Shown here in pieces: positions 8,021-16,682 of a DNA stretch of 38,361 nt. The notes beneath the pieces were generated by a model that was not told where the DNA came from, did not search any database, and saw nothing but the letters and a program-made list of their open reading frames with translations. Every line of letters begins with the position of its first letter. Within the stretch, counting starts at the first letter, position 1. The position numbers and the translations under genes were made by a program. This stretch comes from Flavobacteriaceae bacterium (GTDB taxonomy: Bacteria; Bacteroidota; Bacteroidia; Flavobacteriales; Flavobacteriaceae). The stretch spans positions 1-38,361 of the forward strand of contig JABXIJ010000019.1 of the NCBI GenBank assembly GCA_013373105.1. The letters are read 5' to 3'.

Positions 8021-8868
8021 TGAAAAAGTATTTATTACTTATTGTTATTACTTTGTTTTTTAATTCTTGTGATTATTTTAACATTAAAGAAAAGGAAGGA
8101 AATTCTTCTGAAATTGTTGCTATTGTTAATACAGAAAAGCTCTTTAAAAAAGATTTAAATGAAATATTACCTAACGAAATAACTAAAGAAGATAGTACAA
8201 TTTTGGTTCGTAGTTATATAAATGATTGGGCTGTTAAACAATTATTACTAAAAAAAGCAGAAAGCAATAGTTCTCAAGAAGAATTAGATGAAATAAATAA
8301 ACTTGTTAAAGATTACAGAGAAAGTTTAATGATTAATAATTATAAAGAAATGCTTATTAATCAACAATTAGATACAGTAGTAAATCAGCAAGAAATAGAT
8401 ACATTTTATTATAAAAACAAAGCCAATTTTAGATTAAATGAGGAGTTAATACAAATTAAATATTTACATTTTGATAATAAAGTAATCAATAAAAACGAAC
8501 TCATTAAGCTTTTTAAATCAAACAAAATAGAAGATCTAGAAGCACTAGAAAAACAACAATTAAGTTTTAAAAGTTTTCAGTTTAATGACTCAGTTTGGTT
8601 AAGACTAGACAATGTTTTGTTAAAAGTGCCATTTTTAAAAGAAAATTTGTTAAAAAAAATACAATTCACTCAAAAACAAGACTCATTAGGAGTATATTTG
8701 GCAAGTGTTAAAGATGTTTTAATAAGAAACGATATAGCACCTCTTAGTTATGTAGAATCAACTATAAAACAAATGATTTTACACAAACGTAAGATTGAAT
8801 TAATTAGAGAGATAGAAAAAATTTTAGTACAAGATGCAACAAAAAACAACAACTTTAAAATCTATTAA
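8020..8868 (+). CDS. SurA-like lipoprotein with a degenerate isomerase region
   Basis: 282 residues with a lipoprotein signal peptide; the lipid-bearing cysteine is C17 (FFNSCDYF). The start of the mature part (EIVAIVNTEKLFKKDLNEILP) resembles the N-terminal chaperone segment of SurA. The next part begins like a parvulin domain (DTFYYKNKANFRLNEELIQI) but the HILI and FGYHI motifs and the usual GG/GNLG loop are missing. The tail (APLSYVESTIKQMILHKRKIELI) is like the C-terminal helix of SurA proteins. I infer a non-catalytic paralogue that acts as a holdase or partner of its neighbours. It overlaps the preceding gene by 1 base and the following gene by 35 bases, so all three are translated from one message. 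Confidence 0.78.
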   Translation: MKKYLLLIVITLFFNSCDYFNIKEKEGNSSEIVAIVNTEKLFKKDLNEILPNEITKEDSTILVRSYINDWAVKQLLLKKAESNSSQEELDEINKLVKDYRESLMINNYKEMLINQQLDTVVNQQEIDTFYYKNKANFRLNEELIQIKYLHFDNKVINKNELIKLFKSNKIEDLEALEKQQLSFKSFQFNDSVWLRLDNVLLKVPFLKENLLKKIQFTQKQDSLGVYLASVKDVLIRNDIAPLSYVESTIKQMILHKRKIELIREIEKILVQDATKNNNFKIY

Positions 8869-10216
8869 AAACCTTTTAGTTATTGGTTTTCTACTATTAT
8901 TAGTATTACCAATATCAGCTCAAAAAGTAAAAATAGATGGTGTAGCTGTAGTTATTGGTAAGAATATAGTTTTAGATTCTGATATAGAGAAATTTAAAGC
9001 AGAAGTTAAAATAAGATCAGAAGGTAGAATTACCATTTCAGATTGTGAAATGTTAGAAGAATTAATGCAACAAAAGCTGCTTTCACATCATGCAGTAATA
9101 GACAGTGTAACTGTTGCAGATTCAGAAATACAAGGTAGAGTAGATAATAGTATTCAGTTTTTTACTCAACAGTATGGTTCTTTAGATAAAGTTATTAAAG
9201 CTTATGGTTTTAATGATTTAGACGATTTAAAAAAGGAATTATATTCTGTACAAAAAGAAAACCTTTTAATAGAAAGAGAACAACAAAAAATTACAGAAAA
9301 AATTGATGTTACTCCAGAAGAAGTTCGTTTATACTTCAATAATCTTAAAGAAAAAAACGAGCTACCAGAATTTCCTGCAGAAATAGAATTAGCACAAATT
9401 GTATTAAATGCATCAGCTACAAAAGAAGAGGAAGACAGAATTATTACTAAGCTAAATGAAATTAAAAAAGATATTGAAGAAGGGTCTAGCTTTAGAATGA
9501 AAGCTATAATCAATTCAGATGATCCTGGTGTTATGCAAAATGGAGGTAGGTACGAAGTTACCAAAGATTCTCCATTCATTAAGGAGTTCAAAGAAATGGC
9601 TTTTAGTTTAGACGTTGGTCAAGTTTCAAGTCCTTTTAAATCAGATTTTGGTTACCATATTATGCAACTGCATGAAATTAAAGGTAATATGAGAGTTGCA
9701 TCACATATTTTAATGCAACCAGACATTCCAGAATCTCGTTTAATAGATACTAAAACTAGAGCAGAACAAATTGCAAAAGACATTAAAGAAGGTAAAATTA
9801 CCTTTGAAGAGGCTGTAAAAAAATACTCAGATGATAAAGAAACTAAAAACAGTGGTGGTCTAATTGTTAACCCTTATTCAGGTGAATCTAGGTTTGATTT
9901 AACAAGAATGGATCCTGCTTTATATGCGAGAGTTGCTGAGTTAAAAAAAGGAGAGCTAACAGATGTATTTTACGATGCTACTAGAAATGGAGATAAGATG
10001 TATAAGTTCATATTAATGCGTGATAGAATTGATACTCATAAAGCTGATTTAGTAGAAGATTATGTTAAAGTGCAGAGTTTAGCATTAGAGAAAAAGAAAG
10101 AAGAAACCATTACTAAATGGGCTAAAGAAAAGATTAAAGATACTTATATTAAAATATCAAGTAATCATCAAAAATGTACGTTTGAGAAAAACTGGAAAAA
10201 AGAAACAAGTAAATAA
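8834..10216 (+). CDS. surA: SurA/PpiC-like peptidyl-prolyl isomerase, third of three
   Basis: 460 residues, close to canonical SurA. The signal peptide spans about 1-30 (LLVIGFLLLLVLPISAQ). The SurA N-terminal domain begins VKIDGVAVVIGKNIVLDSDIE. The first parvulin domain is about 180-285 and ends KSDFGYHIMQLHEI; the second is about 288-400 and begins RVASHILMQPDIPES. The first domain starts IELAQIVLN rather than HILI, so its isomerase activity may be weaker. The ATG at 8834 lies within the end of the lipoprotein gene; no later in-frame ATG would keep the signal peptide. The stop overlaps moxR by TAATG. The symbol reflects architecture; orthology is not proven. Confidence 0.88.
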   Translation: MQQKTTTLKSIKNLLVIGFLLLLVLPISAQKVKIDGVAVVIGKNIVLDSDIEKFKAEVKIRSEGRITISDCEMLEELMQQKLLSHHAVIDSVTVADSEIQGRVDNSIQFFTQQYGSLDKVIKAYGFNDLDDLKKELYSVQKENLLIEREQQKITEKIDVTPEEVRLYFNNLKEKNELPEFPAEIELAQIVLNASATKEEEDRIITKLNEIKKDIEEGSSFRMKAIINSDDPGVMQNGGRYEVTKDSPFIKEFKEMAFSLDVGQVSSPFKSDFGYHIMQLHEIKGNMRVASHILMQPDIPESRLIDTKTRAEQIAKDIKEGKITFEEAVKKYSDDKETKNSGGLIVNPYSGESRFDLTRMDPALYARVAELKKGELTDVFYDATRNGDKMYKFILMRDRIDTHKADLVEDYVKVQSLALEKKKEETITKWAKEKIKDTYIKISSNHQKCTFEKNWKKETSK

Positions 10217-11169
10217 TGTCTGATGTAAAAGCAGTAGATGAATTAGTAAAAAAATATAATTCATTAAAATCTGAAATAGGTAAAGTAATAATAGGACAAG
10301 AACAAGCTGTAAGTTTTACTTTATTGTCTATTTTTTGTGGAGGTCACTCATTATTAATTGGAGTACCAGGTTTAGCTAAAACACTTCTTGTAAATACTAT
10401 TTCAAATACATTAGGTCTAAACTTTAAGAGAATTCAGTTTACTCCAGATTTAATGCCTTCAGATATCTTAGGTAGTGAAATTTTAGATGAAAACAGACAC
10501 TTTAAATTTATTAAAGGACCGATTTTTTCTAACATTATATTAGCAGATGAAATTAATAGAACGCCTCCTAAAACACAGGCTGCTTTATTAGAAGCTATGC
10601 AAGAAGGTTCTGTAACAGTTGCAGGGCATTATTACAAATTAGATGCACCATTTTTTGTGTTGGCTACACAAAACCCAATAGAACAAGAAGGAACTTATCC
10701 ATTGCCAGAAGCGCAATTAGATAGGTTTATGTTTTCTATAAATTTACAGTATCCTAGTTTTAAAGAAGAAGTAGAGGTAGTAAAAAACACTACGTCTATT
10801 ATGAATCAGAAAGTTGAAGCTATATTCTCTGGTGATGAAATTTTAGCTATTCAACAGCTTATTAGAAAAATTCCAGTTACAGATAATGTAATAGAATATG
10901 CTGTTGCTTTAGTTGGTAAAACAAGACCAAACTCAGAGGAAGCAACTGATATGGTTAAGAAATATTTAGATTGGGGTGCAGGTCCAAGAGCTTCTCAAAA
11001 CTTAATATTAGCTGCTAAAGCTCACGCTGCTGTTAATGGAAAATACTCACCTGATATTGAGGATGTTAAAGCTGTTGCAATACCAATATTATCTCATAGA
11101 ATAGTAAAAAATTACAAAGCAGAAGCAGAAGGTATAACTATTGAAAATATAATAAACTCTTTATTATAA
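10216..11169 (+). CDS. MoxR family AAA+ ATPase
   Basis: 317 residues, the normal MoxR length. Walker A is GVPGLAKT (49-56), Walker B ends LADE (109-112), sensor 1 is ATQNPIEQEGTYPLPEAQLDRF, and the arginine-rich GAGPRASQNLI segment is in the C-terminal lid. MoxR proteins are cytoplasmic chaperone-like ATPases that usually work with von Willebrand A-domain or DUF58 partners. None follows here; the next gene is the convergent rsmD. The gene starts inside the stop of the SurA-like gene (TAATG), tying it to the PPIase trio. Its stop overlaps that of rsmD by 6 bases and no terminator hairpin is visible. Confidence 0.93.
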   Translation: MSDVKAVDELVKKYNSLKSEIGKVIIGQEQAVSFTLLSIFCGGHSLLIGVPGLAKTLLVNTISNTLGLNFKRIQFTPDLMPSDILGSEILDENRHFKFIKGPIFSNIILADEINRTPPKTQAALLEAMQEGSVTVAGHYYKLDAPFFVLATQNPIEQEGTYPLPEAQLDRFMFSINLQYPSFKEEVEVVKNTTSIMNQKVEAIFSGDEILAIQQLIRKIPVTDNVIEYAVALVGKTRPNSEEATDMVKKYLDWGAGPRASQNLILAAKAHAAVNGKYSPDIEDVKAVAIPILSHRIVKNYKAEAEGITIENIINSLL

Positions 11170-11718
11170 TTCCTCTTCTTCATTTTTCTCAAAAAAACTA
11201 AAAACATTACCACCATAACGTTTTTGGTAGGAAAACTTTGGATGATTTTCTAAACTCGTATGTTTAGAATGTTCAATTATTAATACACCACTTTCATGTA
11301 ATAAATCTCTTTGAAATACGAGATTAGCTATTTCTAAAAATTGATCTTCACTAAAGTTATAAGGTGGGTCTGTAAAAATTACATCTGATTGTAAAGTAGT
11401 TTTCTCTAAAAATTTAAAGACATCACTTTTTATAGTATTTATGTCTACAGTTAAGTCTTTTGCTGTTGTAGAAATATATTTTATACAATTGTAATTTGCA
11501 TCAACAGCGGTAATCATTTTTGTGCCACGAGAAGCAAATTCATAACTAATATTACCTGTACCTGAAAATAAATCTAAAACAGATATAGCCTCAAAGTAGA
11601 ATAAGTTATTCAAAATATTAAAAAGTGATTCCTTTGCCATATCAGTTGTAGGACGAACTGGCAAGTTCTTAGGAGCTTTTAAACGTCTTCCTTTATATTT
11701 ACCTGATATGATTCTCAT
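11164..11718 (-). CDS. rsmD: 16S rRNA (guanine(966)-N(2))-methyltransferase RsmD
   Basis: 184 residues, full length. The N-terminus MRIISGKYKGRRLKAP and the RPTTDMAKESLFNIL segment (22-36) are RsmD signatures. The SAM-binding motif I is VLDLFSGTGNISYE (47-60) and the catalytic motif IV is DPPY (117-120). The enzyme methylates G966 of 16S rRNA in the small subunit. It overlaps the upstream DUF3822 gene by 4 bases (ATGA), so the two are translationally coupled, and overlaps moxR tail to tail. Confidence 0.94.
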   Translation of the reverse strand: MRIISGKYKGRRLKAPKNLPVRPTTDMAKESLFNILNNLFYFEAISVLDLFSGTGNISYEFASRGTKMITAVDANYNCIKYISTTAKDLTVDINTIKSDVFKFLEKTTLQSDVIFTDPPYNFSEDQFLEIANLVFQRDLLHESGVLIIEHSKHTSLENHPKFSYQKRYGGNVFSFFEKNEEEEL

Positions 11719-12554
11719 TTATACAACAACATAAAGTTAGCATGTTTTGGAAGCTCTAAGTTATCGAATAAAATATTGCTGCTTTCTATAAAGAATAGAT
11801 TTCTAATATAAGTATAACAAATATTATATATTTCTGATGCTTTATTAATTTCTCCAGAAAAATAAATAGGGAATTCTTCAGGGTTTAATTTTAATTGTTC
11901 TGCTACAAAAAGGATATAGTACAAGAAATCTTCTTTAGTTCTATAAGTGAAAATGTTAGAAAATAGGAGATTATTTTCTTCAGTTATTAAAATATCTAAT
12001 GCATGTTTAGAAACATTTACAAACATGGTAATTTCTTTTTTGGCAACTTTTTTAGCCATTATTTTTTCTACAAAAACAGAAAGATGATGTTTGTATTCGA
12101 ATTCACCAAAATGCTGAAATAAATAGTTATTTATATTTACATAAGGTACATAAACATTTTTAGCATCTACAACATCAATATTATCAAAAGCTATAAAATC
12201 TGTACTTAGTGTTTTTATATTATAATCTAAATATGTCTTAAGATTTTCTTCAATAAAATATTCATTAGGTACAAGTGTGTTTAAATTATTCTGATGAATT
12301 ACTTCTACCTTCTTAAAATCTGCATGTAAATTTTTATCACTTTTAAAGATAGTAATTACTTTATCTAAAAGTTCATTTGGAGTTTTAAGAGATGAATCAA
12401 AAGTGTATTCTGTAAAAAATACGTCTTCATTCTTATCTAAGTCTGAAATACAAAAAGAAAATCCATCCAAACTAAATTGGATGGATAATTTTAAATTTCT
12501 TGAATTTTCTGTAGAAGTATTACTCTTCTTTTTTTGCACTGTCTCTTTTATCAT
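11715..12554 (-). CDS. DUF3822 family protein
   Basis: 279 residues, no signal peptide or membrane helix. The opening LKLSIQFSLDGFSFCISDLDKNEDVFF and later AFDNIDVVDAKNVYVPYVNINNYLFQHFGEFEY fit DUF3822, a Bacteroidota family whose beta-rich repeats suggest an actin/ribonuclease-H-like fold; this fold is an inference. Function is unknown. ATG at 12554 (MIKETVQKK) is preferred over the further upstream ATG at 12575, because the upstream codons run deeper into the preceding gene. Even so, 35 bases overlap the end of that gene. It precedes rsmD with an ATGA overlap, a pairing I associate with flavobacteria. Confidence 0.82.
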   Translation of the reverse strand: MIKETVQKKKSNTSTENSRNLKLSIQFSLDGFSFCISDLDKNEDVFFTEYTFDSSLKTPNELLDKVITIFKSDKNLHADFKKVEVIHQNNLNTLVPNEYFIEENLKTYLDYNIKTLSTDFIAFDNIDVVDAKNVYVPYVNINNYLFQHFGEFEYKHHLSVFVEKIMAKKVAKKEITMFVNVSKHALDILITEENNLLFSNIFTYRTKEDFLYYILFVAEQLKLNPEEFPIYFSGEINKASEIYNICYTYIRNLFFIESSNILFDNLELPKHANFMLLYK

Positions 12555-13257
12555 AAGATGGTGGCCAGTTACCACCAGTAGTTACTTCTTCTAAAGAACC
12601 AACTGATACATATTCTCCTTTAATTTGGTCTGTTTCAATTGCTTCTAGTTCTTGTTTAATTAAAGATTTACTCATGCCTTCTAAAACTCCTTCTTTTGGT
12701 GTTCTTGCTCTAAAAGTTGGTACAACTAAACCTGGTAACTTTTCTACATTACCAATTTCAAGCTCAAATTCTGTATTAGGCACACCAGGTACACTAAACA
12801 TTGTTTTGTAGTCTTTGTTTTTAAAGTATTTTAATACAGGCTCATAACCAATAGTATCTACAACTCTCTTTTCAACATCAACAATTACACCACCACCTCT
12901 GTTTTCTTTTTCGACAATAGTTTTAGTTTCTGTAATAGCTAATTGTGCAGTATCTATAAATTTAATTAAACCAGCTTTATCTTTGGTGTATACACCATTT
13001 ACATCGTAATACTTTACTTCAGCATCTCTAATGATTTTTAATTTTTCAACAACTTTAGCAAACCTTACCACTTTTTGTTTGTTGAAGTTTATTGGCTCCA
13101 TAACTCCTTTATAGATTAAGGTGCCTAAATAGACAGCTATAACTAATAATAAAATAGAAGGAATCCAACGTAGGTTTAAAGGAAGGTATTTAACAATAAC
13201 AAAGGCAACTAGTACTGCAACAAGTACAGCTCCTAAAATCATCAGTAATAAACTCAT
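12520..13257 (-). CDS. Conserved membrane protein, two N-terminal helices and an extracytoplasmic domain
   Basis: 245 residues, not assigned to a named family. Two transmembrane helices occupy about 2-24 (LLLMILGAVLVAVLVAFVIV) and 29-50 (RWIPSILLLVIAVYLGTLIY). The remainder (about 55-245) is soluble. Its first part, EKLKIIRDAEVKYYDVNGVYTKDKAGLIKFI, resembles the segment after the hydrophobic helix in type II pseudopilins, but no prepilin cleavage motif is present. A glycine-rich patch (ENRGGGVIVDVEKRVVDTIG) and an acidic, proline-containing tail follow. It is the first gene of the minus-strand group with DUF3822 and rsmD. Function unknown. Confidence 0.72.
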   Translation of the reverse strand: MSLLLMILGAVLVAVLVAFVIVKYLPLNLRWIPSILLLVIAVYLGTLIYKGVMEPINFNKQKVVRFAKVVEKLKIIRDAEVKYYDVNGVYTKDKAGLIKFIDTAQLAITETKTIVEKENRGGGVIVDVEKRVVDTIGYEPVLKYFKNKDYKTMFSVPGVPNTEFELEIGNVEKLPGLVVPTFRARTPKEGVLEGMSKSLIKQELEAIETDQIKGEYVSVGSLEEVTTGGNWPPSYDKRDSAKKEE

Positions 13258-13287
13258 TTTTAATTTCTGTTTTTAATAGTGTTCTCG

Positions 13288-13295
13288 CAAATCTA
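13288..13295 (-). promoter_or_regulatory. -7 box for the membrane protein-DUF3822-rsmD group
   Basis: TAGATTTG on the minus strand fits TAnnTTTG, 31 bases before the ATG at 13257. The 19-base -33 position holds TTT. Confidence 0.45.
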
Positions 13296-13337
13296 CAATT
13301 TTTTTTCTATCATAAAAATTTTAATTGTAAAGAAATG

Positions 13338-13345
13338 TATCTTTG
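13338..13345 (+). promoter_or_regulatory. -7 box for the RecD-like helicase gene
   Basis: TATCTTTG fits TAnnTTTG and ends 15 bases before the ATG at 13361. It covers the alternative TTG start at 13343, which argues against that start. No -33 TTG is found at a usual spacing. Confidence 0.45.
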
Positions 13346-13360
13346 ATTGCATTAATTGAT

Positions 13361-14785
13361 ATGATAGAAATTCCAGTTAATTTTAAGAACGCCATTCAGC
13401 AGAAATTTCCATTTTCTGCAACAGAAAAGCAAATACAATTATTTAGCCTTCTAAGTCAGTATATTTTTAACGAAGACAAACAAAGCTTATTCTTACTAAA
13501 AGGGTATGCAGGAACTGGTAAAACTACAGTAATAAGTGCATTGGTAAATAGTTTATGGAAAGTAAATAAAAAGGCTGTACTACTTGCTCCAACTGGTAGA
13601 GCAGCAAAAGTTATTGCTATTTATGCTAAAAAACCTGCATTTACTATTCATAAAAAAATATATTTTCCCAAAAAACAATCTAATGGTTCTATAGATTTTG
13701 TTTTGCAACAAAATAAACATACCAACACTATTTTTATTGTTGATGAAGCTTCTATGATTCCAGATGGAAAACAAAACACACAGTTTTTAGAGAATAAATC
13801 TTTATTAGATGATTTAATTTCTTTTGTAGATTCTGGTAAAAACTGCAAATTAATTTTTGTTGGAGATACAGCACAATTACCTCCTGTAAAACTCGATGTT
13901 AGTCCTGCTTTAGATGAAGAAGTACTTAATTATCATTATCATAAACAAGTTACTTTAATAGAGTTAGATGAAGTTATGCGTCAACTTTTAAATTCAGGAA
14001 TTTTAGTAAATGCTACAGCATTAAGATTCTCAATTCAAAATGAAAACTTAAATTTTAAGTTCGATTTAAATTATCCTGATATTTTTAGATTACAAGATGG
14101 TTATGATATTGAAGATGCTTTAGTGCTCTCATATGATTCTGGTCGTGTAGAAGACACAGCTTTTATTGTACGTTCTAATAAAAGAGCCAACTTATATAAT
14201 CAGCAAATACGATATAGAATTAGAGGCCAAGAGAACGAAATTTCTACTGGAGATTATGTTATGGTTGTTAAAAATAATTACTATTGGTTATCAGATTCTT
14301 CACCTGCAGGTTTTATTGCTAATGGAGATATTTGCGAAATACTCAGGATTCATTCTATTAAAGATTTATATGGTTTTAAATTTGCTGAGGTTACTTTAAG
14401 AATGATAGACTATCCTAATATGGAATCATTTGATGCTGTTTTGCTATTAGATACTTTAACTAGTGAAAGTGCCTCTTTAAATTATGATGAATCTAACAAA
14501 CTTTATGAGGCTATTAAGGAAGATTATGCTCATGAAAAATCTAAATACAAACAATATTTGGCTATAAAAAAGAATAAATATTTTAATGCACTGCAAGTAA
14601 AATTCTCTTATGCAATAACTTGTCATAAATCTCAAGGTGGACAGTGGAATACTGTTTTTATAGAACAACCGTATTTACCAGAAGGAGTTTCAGTAATTTA
14701 TTATAGATGGCTATATACTGCAATAACAAGAGCAAAAGAAAAGTTATATTTAATAGGTTTTGGTGATGAGTTTTTTGTTGATTAA
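13361..14785 (+). CDS. ATP-dependent RecD-like DNA helicase
   Basis: 474 residues, superfamily 1B helicase. Walker A is GYAGTGKTT (48-56), motif Ia LLAPTGRAAKVI (74-85), and Walker B VDEASM (127-132). The C-terminal UvrD_C_2-type segment carries FSYAITCHKSQGGQWNTVFIE and WLYTAITRAKEKLYLIG (motifs V and VI). It lacks the RecD2 N-terminal extension and resembles the stand-alone RecD-like helicases of Bacteroidota. It should unwind DNA 5' to 3', with no RecBC partner nearby. The ATG at 13361 is chosen over an in-frame TTG at 13343, because the TTG lies in a promoter box. Its TAA stop overlaps that of lpxR on the other strand. Confidence 0.9.
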   Translation: MIEIPVNFKNAIQQKFPFSATEKQIQLFSLLSQYIFNEDKQSLFLLKGYAGTGKTTVISALVNSLWKVNKKAVLLAPTGRAAKVIAIYAKKPAFTIHKKIYFPKKQSNGSIDFVLQQNKHTNTIFIVDEASMIPDGKQNTQFLENKSLLDDLISFVDSGKNCKLIFVGDTAQLPPVKLDVSPALDEEVLNYHYHKQVTLIELDEVMRQLLNSGILVNATALRFSIQNENLNFKFDLNYPDIFRLQDGYDIEDALVLSYDSGRVEDTAFIVRSNKRANLYNQQIRYRIRGQENEISTGDYVMVVKNNYYWLSDSSPAGFIANGDICEILRIHSIKDLYGFKFAEVTLRMIDYPNMESFDAVLLLDTLTSESASLNYDESNKLYEAIKEDYAHEKSKYKQYLAIKKNKYFNALQVKFSYAITCHKSQGGQWNTVFIEQPYLPEGVSVIYYRWLYTAITRAKEKLYLIGFGDEFFVD

Positions 14786-15732
14786 TGTAGTAAATAACTC
14801 AAGTTTATACTACCATATTTATTACCATAATTAAATCGTAAACCTTTTGATTTATTAGTATTGTAATTAAATGTATAGCCAAAGTTTAGTCTTTTAGCAG
14901 TAAATTTTATACCTATAGCTAAATCAAAAACAAAAGGAACTAACTCTTTAGTAATAATACTATTATTGTTTAAAAAACTTCCCTGTAAAGTTGCGTCGTA
15001 AAAAGTATATCTAAACATTGTTTTTATAAATAAGAATGATTCTACTTTTCTATAACTATTATTTTTTTGATTATTTAAATGACTTCCAAAAGCTATAGAA
15101 TTTAACATGTTAGTTAATTCATTAAACCCAAATCTTACTAAAAATCCAGATGAAATATTTGTAAAAACTGTTCCAATTTTTACATTATTTATCCATGTTA
15201 AATCTCTACCATTAGCTTTACTTTTAGAAAGAAAATGCATGTATTCAGCATTAAAATTTAAACCAATAGCATTCGAAATTTGATATTGCCAACCAGTTGC
15301 TTCTTCAAATCCATAAATATCATGAATAAAGTTTTGTACTTCTTTACCAAATGCATTCGGACCAATAACTCCTACTTGAAGACTTGTATTAAAAATTCTA
15401 TTTTTCTTATAAATTCTACTAACACCATAACTAGCATACAAATATGCAGCAAAAGGTCTGTCGTGTTCACTTAAATCCTTTACATTGGGTTTGTTAGGAT
15501 TGTAAAGTTCTTGACCAAGTTGAAGTTCAATAATTTTTTTTTCAATTTTATCTGATGAAACATCAGTTAAATACCTGTAATTAAGAAAGAAACCACTAGT
15601 ATAATAACGGTCTCTTTTTGTAGAAACATACAAGTCGTTATCAGTTATTAAACTTATTTCTTTAGAAAATTTTTCTTGACCAAATAAAGTTAGGGTAAAG
15701 AAAAATAAAAAAGACACATAAAAGTATTTCAT
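14782..15732 (-). CDS. LpxR-like lipid A deacylase, outer-membrane beta-barrel
   Basis: 316 residues with a signal peptide cut near residue 19 (LTLFGQ|EKFSKE). The mature start ISLITDNDLYV carries the N-D pair (N32, D33) corresponding to the LpxR active-site asparagine and aspartate. RYYTSGFFLNYRY matches the conserved YTSG strand and SEHDRPFAAYLYASYG the DRPYAG motif. LpxR in Salmonella removes the 3'-acyloxyacyl group of lipid A in the outer membrane. Alternating strands to the C-terminus fit a 12-strand barrel. The gene is alone on this strand and shares its stop tetranucleotide with the helicase. I see no clear promoter match in the 87 bases upstream. Confidence 0.85.
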   Translation of the reverse strand: MKYFYVSFLFFFTLTLFGQEKFSKEISLITDNDLYVSTKRDRYYTSGFFLNYRYLTDVSSDKIEKKIIELQLGQELYNPNKPNVKDLSEHDRPFAAYLYASYGVSRIYKKNRIFNTSLQVGVIGPNAFGKEVQNFIHDIYGFEEATGWQYQISNAIGLNFNAEYMHFLSKSKANGRDLTWINNVKIGTVFTNISSGFLVRFGFNELTNMLNSIAFGSHLNNQKNNSYRKVESFLFIKTMFRYTFYDATLQGSFLNNNSIITKELVPFVFDLAIGIKFTAKRLNFGYTFNYNTNKSKGLRFNYGNKYGSINLSYLLH

Positions 15733-15819
15733 AGCTATTATGATAGTGTGTAAAAATAACCGTTATTTGTTAGCTTCTCAATAAAAAAAGCCATAATTTT
15801 AAGACTTTAATTGAAGTAA

Positions 15820-16680
15820 ATGGAAATAAAAAATATGATTACTGAAGAGGAATTTCTTAATCTGAAAGATAATCAAGAACTATTACAATTAATAAAAGAT
15901 AAAGACGTGAATTATGATAAGGTACAAGAGACCTTATCTTATATTAGAGAATTACGTTTATTACAAATAGAGCTCGTTAAATTACAACGTTATATAGCAA
16001 ATGAACACAAAAGAGTTGCCATTATTTTTGAAGGTAGAGATGCTGCAGGTAAAGGTGGTAATATAAGAAGGTTTATGGAGCATTTAAATCCACGTTCTAG
16101 TAGATTAGTAGCTTTAAATAAACCTACAGAAGTTGAAAAAGGGCAGTGGTATTTTCAACGTTACATTAAAGAATTACCTAATCCTGGAGAAATTGTTTTT
16201 TTTGATAGAAGCTGGTACAATAGGGCAGTAGTTGAACCTGTTATGGGATTTTGTACAGAAGATCAATATAAAGAGTTTTTAGTACAAGTGCCTGAGTTTG
16301 AGCATATGATGTATGAAGATGGAGTAATTATTATTAAATTCTGGTTGTCTATTACAAAAGATGAGCAATTAAAAAGATTTGACGCACGTAGAGAAAACCC
16401 ATTAAAAAGATGGAAATTTAGTCCTGTTGATAAACAAGGGCAAATACTTTGGGAAAAATATACGTATTACAAAGAAGAAATGTTTACCAAAACTCATACT
16501 ACCTATAGTCCTTGGATGATTGTAAAAACCAATGACAAAAAAGTAGCTAGACTAGAGGCTATGCGTTATGTGTTGTCTCAATTTTATTACGATGGTAAAT
16601 CTGAGGCAGGTACTTTTTTAAATCCAGATCCAAATGTAGTAATGCGTTATTATAGATCTAATATTCATCAAATAGATTAG
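15820..16680 (+). CDS. ppk2: Polyphosphate kinase 2 (PPK2), first paralogue
   Basis: 286 residues, the size of a class I single-domain PPK2. Walker A is GRDAAGKGG (72-80), the Walker B region is FFDRSWYNRAVVEPV (128-141), and the lid-like segment RRENPLKRWKFSPVD is at 190-204. PPK2 moves phosphate between polyphosphate and nucleoside di- or monophosphates, mostly making ATP or GTP from polyphosphate. It acts in the cytoplasm. A second paralogue follows after 2 bases, so both are one transcription unit. Nucleotide preference cannot be read from sequence. The ATG at 15820 is used; an in-frame ATG five codons later is possible. Confidence 0.92.
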   Translation: MEIKNMITEEEFLNLKDNQELLQLIKDKDVNYDKVQETLSYIRELRLLQIELVKLQRYIANEHKRVAIIFEGRDAAGKGGNIRRFMEHLNPRSSRLVALNKPTEVEKGQWYFQRYIKELPNPGEIVFFDRSWYNRAVVEPVMGFCTEDQYKEFLVQVPEFEHMMYEDGVIIIKFWLSITKDEQLKRFDARRENPLKRWKFSPVDKQGQILWEKYTYYKEEMFTKTHTTYSPWMIVKTNDKKVARLEAMRYVLSQFYYDGKSEAGTFLNPDPNVVMRYYRSNIHQID

Positions 16681-16682
16681 AT

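Noticed and set aside
9202..9591. 129-codon open frame on the minus strand
   Set aside because: It lies wholly within the SurA-like gene 8834-10216, shows serine/phenylalanine-rich antisense composition and no family match.
12555..12575. Upstream ATG (12575) for the DUF3822 gene
   Set aside because: It adds seven residues (MVTGHHL) deeper inside the previous gene; MIKE at 12554 is the simpler start.
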